A stretch of 55,581 nt of DNA from the NCBI GenBank assembly GCA_002718345.1, contig PBDA01000025.1, positions 1-55,581 of the forward strand, in the 5' to 3' direction. Below the pieces are notes generated by a model. It did no database searches and was not told the origin of the DNA. It worked only from the letters and a program-made list of their open reading frames with translations. This document shows, piece by piece, positions 51,571 through 55,581 of the stretch (positions within the stretch are counted from its first letter, which is position 1; every line of letters starts with the position of its first letter). The position numbers were made by a program, and so were the translations under genes. Source of the stretch: Rhodospirillaceae bacterium. GTDB taxonomy: Bacteria; Pseudomonadota; Gammaproteobacteria; Steroidobacterales; Rariloculaceae.

Positions 51571-54255
51571 CTAGAGTGATACGGGATTTGGTTTTTCAGG
51601 ATCGATACCAAGTTTCTTTATGGCTTTTACAACTATAGATTTCTCCAAGTCGTTTTCATCCATGAGGGCCTTTAAAGCAGAAAGCACTATAGAATAACGA
51701 TCCACCTCAAAAAAACTTCTTAGCGCTTCACGACTGTCACTACGACCAAATCCATCTGTCCCAAGAACAACATAACGGCCTGGCACCCATTGACGAATTT
51801 GATCTGGTACAGACTTAATATAATCAGTAGCAGCAACGAATGGACCCGATTTACCAGCTAGGCATTGAGAAACGTAACTTTCTCTAGGCTTTTTCTGAGG
51901 ATGACGTTCATTCCATCTTTCTACATCCAAAGCATCCCTTCGTAATTCGCTAAAACTTGTAACACTCCAAACATCAGCTTTTATACCAAACTCATCATCT
52001 AAAATCTGTGCAGCAGCTTGTGCTTCTCTTAAGATGGTGCCTGAACCCAACAATTGCACTTTCGTATTTTCATCCTGAGCGGACTTCAATTGATAGGCAC
52101 CTCTAAGGATACCCTTCTCTACACCATCAGGCATTGGAGGGTGAATATAATTTTCATTCATACAAGTAATGTAATAAAAAACATTTTCTTGTTCTTCATA
52201 CATCCGTCTTAAACCATCCTGCACGATCACCGCAAGCTCATATGCAAAACAGGGGTCATAAGCACGACAATTAGGGATTGTTGTTGCAACTAATTGACTA
52301 TGGCCATCCTGGTGCTGTAAACCTTCGCCTGCCAAAGTTGTTCGACCTGCTGTTCCTCCAACAACAAAACCACGAGCCTGTAAATCTCCACCAGCCCATG
52401 CAAAATCTCCGATACGCTGAAACCCAAACATGGAGTAAAAAATATAGAAGGGGATCATTTGAACATCATGATTACTATACGATGTACCGGCAGCAAGCCA
52501 TGAACAATATGCTCCCGCCTCATTAATTCCCTCTTGCAGTATCTGGCCATCCTGATCCTCTTTGTAATACATTAATTGATCAGCATCTTGGGGTGTATAG
52601 AGCTGACCAACTGAAGAGTAGATGCCAATTTGTCGAAACATTCCTTCCATACCAAATGTTCGAGCCTCATCTGGCACTATAGGAACAATACGGGGGCCAA
52701 TATTCTTATCTCTAACCAGAGAAGTTAACATTCTAACCAAAGCCATCGTGGTTGAGATCTCCCTATCACCAGTTCCTTTCAATTGAGTAGAAAATACGTC
52801 AAGTTTTGGAGCATTAAGGCTCTTGGCATGATCTCTCCGAACAGGAAGAAACCCACCTAGATTCTCTCGTTTAGACCTGAGATACTCCATCTCTTCGCTT
52901 GTCTCAGCAGGTTTATAATATGGCAAGTCAGCGATTTTCTTATCGGTGATAGGAATATCGAAGCGATCACGAAAAGCCTTTAATTCATCAATATCAAGCT
53001 TCTTTTTCTGATGTGTAACATTCTGCCCTTCTCCAGCAGCACCCATCCCAAAACCTTTCACTGTCTTTGCTAATATCACCGTTGGTCGCCCAACATGATT
53101 AACAGCCTGTTGATAGGCTGCATATACCTTGGTCACATCATGTCCACCTCGATTTAGACGCCAAATCTCATCATCCGACATTTCCGAAACCATTTTGCTC
53201 AACTCAGGTGCTTTACCGAAAAAATGTTCGCGAGTGTACGCTCCGCCATTTGCCTTATAATTTTGGTACTCACCGTCTACCGTTTCCTCCATTACCCGAC
53301 CAAGGACACCCCCATGGTCCTGCGATAACAACTTATCCCAACGCGAACCCCAGATAACTTTTATTACATTCCAACCAGCTCCACCAAAAGCTGCCTCAAG
53401 TTCCTGAATAATTTTTCCGTTTCCTCGAACAGGTCCGTCTAATCTCTGCAAATTACAATTAATTACAAAAACTAAATCATCAAGCTTTTCCCTAACTGGC
53501 ATCGTAATTGCACCCATGGCTTCAGCTTCATCTGTTTCTCCATCACCCAAAAAACACCATATCTTCCGATCCTGCTTAGGTAGAATTCCCCGATTTTCCA
53601 TATAACTCAAAAAACGAGCTTGATATATCGCCATCATAGGTCCAAGCCCCATTGATACAGTTGGAAACTGCCAAAAATCTGGCATCAACCAAGGATGGGG
53701 ATAAGATGATAAGCCTGGGCCCTCTACTTCCTGGCGAAAATAATCAAGCTGTTTTTGGCTTAATCGGCCCTCTAAAAAGGCCCGCGCATAAATACCAGGA
53801 GATGAATGGCCTTGAAAAAAAATGAGATCACCGCCATGATTTTTACTAGGCGCTCTCCAAAAATGATTAAAACCTACTTCATACAAAGTTGCAGATGAAG
53901 CATAGCTTGCTATATGACCACCATACTCAGAACTCTTCCAATTAGCATGAACAACCATGGCCATAGCATTCCAGCGAATGTAGGCCTCTATTCTTTTCTC
54001 TATAGCACGATCACCAGGATACGGCTCTTCGTTTACAGCAGATATAGTATTTAAATAAGCTGTGTTTGACCTAAAAGGAAGATACGTACCCGTACGTCGC
54101 GCATGATCAATCATACGTTCAAGGAGATAGTGCGCCCTATCTGGTCCATGTACTCGCAGAACTGAATCCATTGACTCTAACCAATCCTGGGTTTCCTCAG
54201 GATCTAAATCATCGCGCCTTGGTAAATTAAGTGATATTGGTCGCGCACTAGCCAT
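51571..54255 (-). CDS. aceE: Pyruvate dehydrogenase E1, homodimeric type
   Basis: Thiamine-diphosphate decarboxylase component that feeds acetyl groups to AceF. The ThDP motif is LGDGETDEAEAMGA with the downstream NCNLQRLDG; YGGHIASYASSATLYEVGFNHF, split over about 112-135, and MIPFYIFYSMFGFQRIGD match the homodimeric E1. About 894 aa. The frame has ATG at 54261 and 54255; GGGAG is 3 bases before the first and 9 before the second, so I use 54255. First gene of aceE-aceF-lpd. Confidence 0.96.
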   Translation of the reverse strand: MASARPISLNLPRRDDLDPEETQDWLESMDSVLRVHGPDRAHYLLERMIDHARRTGTYLPFRSNTAYLNTISAVNEEPYPGDRAIEKRIEAYIRWNAMAMVVHANWKSSEYGGHIASYASSATLYEVGFNHFWRAPSKNHGGDLIFFQGHSSPGIYARAFLEGRLSQKQLDYFRQEVEGPGLSSYPHPWLMPDFWQFPTVSMGLGPMMAIYQARFLSYMENRGILPKQDRKIWCFLGDGETDEAEAMGAITMPVREKLDDLVFVINCNLQRLDGPVRGNGKIIQELEAAFGGAGWNVIKVIWGSRWDKLLSQDHGGVLGRVMEETVDGEYQNYKANGGAYTREHFFGKAPELSKMVSEMSDDEIWRLNRGGHDVTKVYAAYQQAVNHVGRPTVILAKTVKGFGMGAAGEGQNVTHQKKKLDIDELKAFRDRFDIPITDKKIADLPYYKPAETSEEMEYLRSKRENLGGFLPVRRDHAKSLNAPKLDVFSTQLKGTGDREISTTMALVRMLTSLVRDKNIGPRIVPIVPDEARTFGMEGMFRQIGIYSSVGQLYTPQDADQLMYYKEDQDGQILQEGINEAGAYCSWLAAGTSYSNHDVQMIPFYIFYSMFGFQRIGDFAWAGGDLQARGFVVGGTAGRTTLAGEGLQHQDGHSQLVATTIPNCRAYDPCFAYELAVIVQDGLRRMYEEQENVFYYITCMNENYIHPPMPDGVEKGILRGAYQLKSAQDENTKVQLLGSGTILREAQAAAQILDDEFGIKADVWSVTSFSELRRDALDVERWNERHPQKKPRESYVSQCLAGKSGPFVAATDYIKSVPDQIRQWVPGRYVVLGTDGFGRSDSREALRSFFEVDRYSIVLSALKALMDENDLEKSIVVKAIKKLGIDPEKPNPVSL

Positions 54256-54374
54256 CGGCATCTTCTCCCATAGCCAAAACGGGTTCAGAAAGAGCGTGTG
54301 AATTAATCAAGCTCTCCTGATAGGATATCTAGCCGCGGTCCCTGTTGCTTCCGAGCCCGCCGGCTAAGCACAAT

Positions 54375-54403
54375 ATGATCAGGGTTTGCTAACAGCGGGT
54401 CAA
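54375..54403 (-). promoter_or_regulatory. Candidate sigma-70 promoter of aceE-aceF-lpd
   Basis: On the minus strand TTGACC (54403-54398) is followed after 17 bases by GATCAT (54380-54375): four or five of six matches in each hexamer. It lies in the 157-base gap between the divergent aceE and M17 peptidase genes and would give a leader of roughly 110 bases. I see no good match to the PdhR operator. Confidence 0.35.
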
Positions 54404-54412
54404 GGCAAGTCA

Positions 54413-55581
54413 ATGATAAACCTACCTGATTTCACACCATTAAAAACCACTCAAGTAGCCGGTCATACCACTCGAAAGACACTGGATTCACTTGATCATG
54501 CGTTGATTATTATTCCAAAAAACCCACCGGAATTACTTTTCAAACACCTCCCTCAAGGCCAACAAATTAAACGCATTTTGCAAAAAAAAAGTCGAGCAGG
54601 AGAGGAAATAGCGCACTTGAGAATCAATAATGCTAAGGCTACAACTATAACTATATCTTTCAATACTGCAGGAACAACATATAACCAATTATGTTGGGCA
54701 CGTAACCTAATTGCAGCCTGCAATCACGAAAACCCAAGTAACTTAGGGCTCTTAGTATTGGGTTTGAACGAACTGGATCGCATTAAAGTAGTCTCAGCTT
54801 TAACAGTCGCTGCTGAAGCAGAAGCATTTAAATTGCCAGTTTTCAAAACAAAAACAAAAACAAAAACAAGGTTAAAACATCTCCGCATATTGTCATCTGA
54901 ATCTAGAATTTCCCTGGATTCTATACAAGCACAATCACTTGGAAACAACATAGCGCGGTGGTTCACTGCACTTCCTCCTAACATTTTAGATGCAAGGAAA
55001 TATTTTGATTTAATTGATGAGCTTTGCGGTCAATATAGTATTGAACATTCCATACTTAACGAATCCACATTAAAGAAACTTGGGGCTAATGCGTTCTTAG
55101 CTGTATCACAAGGAAATGCTGCTCGGGATGCAGGAATAATCAAACTAAAATATCGACCTAATGGAGAGGAACCCGCAGATCTAATGCTTATTGGCAAAGG
55201 AATTTTATTTGATACAGGTGGTAATAATCTAAAACCCTTTAAAAGTATGTTAGATATGCACATGGACATGGGAGGAAGCGCTGTAGCATTGGGCACATTG
55301 ATAGCACTAGCCTCACTAAAAGTGCCTTATAGTATTGATGCATGGCTTGCAGTCACAGAAAACCGTATATCAGCAACAGCCTATAAATCTCAAGACATCA
55401 TAAAATCCGCAAATGGCACAACAATACAAGTCATCCACACAGATGCCGAAGGACGTATGGTTCTTGCAGATACCTTGGCTCTAGCTGCCCGAGAAAATCC
55501 CAAAATAATAATTGACTACGCCACGTTGACTGGAACCTGCGTAAGCGCCTTAACAGAACGTTATTCAGGTATTTTTTCTAA
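54413..55581 (+). CDS. Second M17 leucyl-aminopeptidase-family protein (3' end outside window)
   Basis: About 389 codons are visible and the frame is open to the right edge. All known M17 catalytic residues seem kept: GKGILFDTGGNNLKP (metal Lys and Asp, catalytic Lys), DMHMDMGGSAVA (metal Asp) and HTDAEGRMVLADTL (metal Asp, Glu and catalytic Arg). It is divergent from pepA at 23178: the N-terminal domain cannot be aligned by eye, and NNLKP and DMHMDM replace ISLKP and EMKFDM. A Lys-Thr repeat lies at about 145-152. AAGG stands 7 bases before the ATG. It diverges from aceE; the nearest annotated type would be a PepA/PepB-like aminopeptidase with unknown substrate. Confidence 0.9.
   Translation, partial: MINLPDFTPLKTTQVAGHTTRKTLDSLDHALIIIPKNPPELLFKHLPQGQQIKRILQKKSRAGEEIAHLRINNAKATTITISFNTAGTTYNQLCWARNLIAACNHENPSNLGLLVLGLNELDRIKVVSALTVAAEAEAFKLPVFKTKTKTKTRLKHLRILSSESRISLDSIQAQSLGNNIARWFTALPPNILDARKYFDLIDELCGQYSIEHSILNESTLKKLGANAFLAVSQGNAARDAGIIKLKYRPNGEEPADLMLIGKGILFDTGGNNLKPFKSMLDMHMDMGGSAVALGTLIALASLKVPYSIDAWLAVTENRISATAYKSQDIIKSANGTTIQVIHTDAEGRMVLADTLALAARENPKIIIDYATLTGTCVSALTERYSGIFS
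54845..54869 (+). repeat. In-frame hexanucleotide microsatellite (AAAAAC)4 in the M17 gene
   Basis: About four copies of AAAAAC encode Lys-Thr four times in a row. Because the unit is six bases long, gain or loss of a copy adds or removes a Lys-Thr pair without a frameshift. It lies between the N-terminal and catalytic domains of the M17 protein. Confidence 0.9.

Noticed and set aside
54262-54412. PdhR operator in front of aceE
   Set aside because: No ATTGGTNNNACCAAT-like palindrome is present; only a sigma-70-like hexamer pair could be seen.

Overview
The window is one contiguous piece of a gammaproteobacterial chromosome. It is AT-rich by eye and very compact: no gap between genes reaches 300 bases, and many neighbouring genes overlap by 4 to 25 bases. 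Nearly every gene belongs to a conserved housekeeping family. Gene order matches blocks known from Escherichia coli (queG | nnr-tsaE-amiB-mutL-miaA-hfq-hflX-hflK-hflC-yjeT-purA; lptFG | pepA-holC-valS) and from Pseudomonas (arsC-wrbA-hda-CDP-alcohol transferase-DUF2066 | purM; dcd-apbC | metG-rsxABCDGE-nth). A streamlined, probably marine gammaproteobacterium would fit, but the sequence does not fix the lineage.

Layout. 1-13738 (minus) is the hfq/hfl superoperon, running from NAD(P)HX repair through cell-wall amidase, mismatch repair, tRNA modification, Hfq, HflX and HflKC to PurA, followed by an MltD-type lytic transglycosylase cut by the left edge. queG diverges from it at 13733. 14843-18758 (minus) holds panC, panB, a deoxynucleoside kinase and pcnB; folK is not in its usual place. 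A tRNA-Glu(CTC) gene abuts pcnB on the other strand. 18956-20643 is a small accessory pair: a MAPEG membrane protein and a Tat-exported alpha/beta hydrolase. lptG-lptF (minus) and pepA-holC-valS (plus) diverge at about 23.1 kb.

27970-31535 (minus) carries pssA, a family-4 uracil-DNA glycosylase, rimI and prfC. proS follows on the plus strand, then a small lipoprotein, arsC-wrbA, and the hda block, which diverges from purM. purM is followed directly by a DUF3108 gene, with no purN between. dcd-apbC (minus) diverges from a tight plus-strand unit metG-rsxABCDGE-nth. The window ends with the pyruvate dehydrogenase operon aceE-aceF-lpd (minus), diverging from a second M17 aminopeptidase cut by the right edge.

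I found no IS element, prophage, CRISPR array, defence island or clearly undescribed system. The points most worth a second look are the many TTG and GTG starts (several forced by the sequence), a heat-shock-type promoter candidate before hfq, the missing folK and purN, the Tat hydrolase/MAPEG pair, and an in-frame hexanucleotide repeat in the second M17 peptidase.
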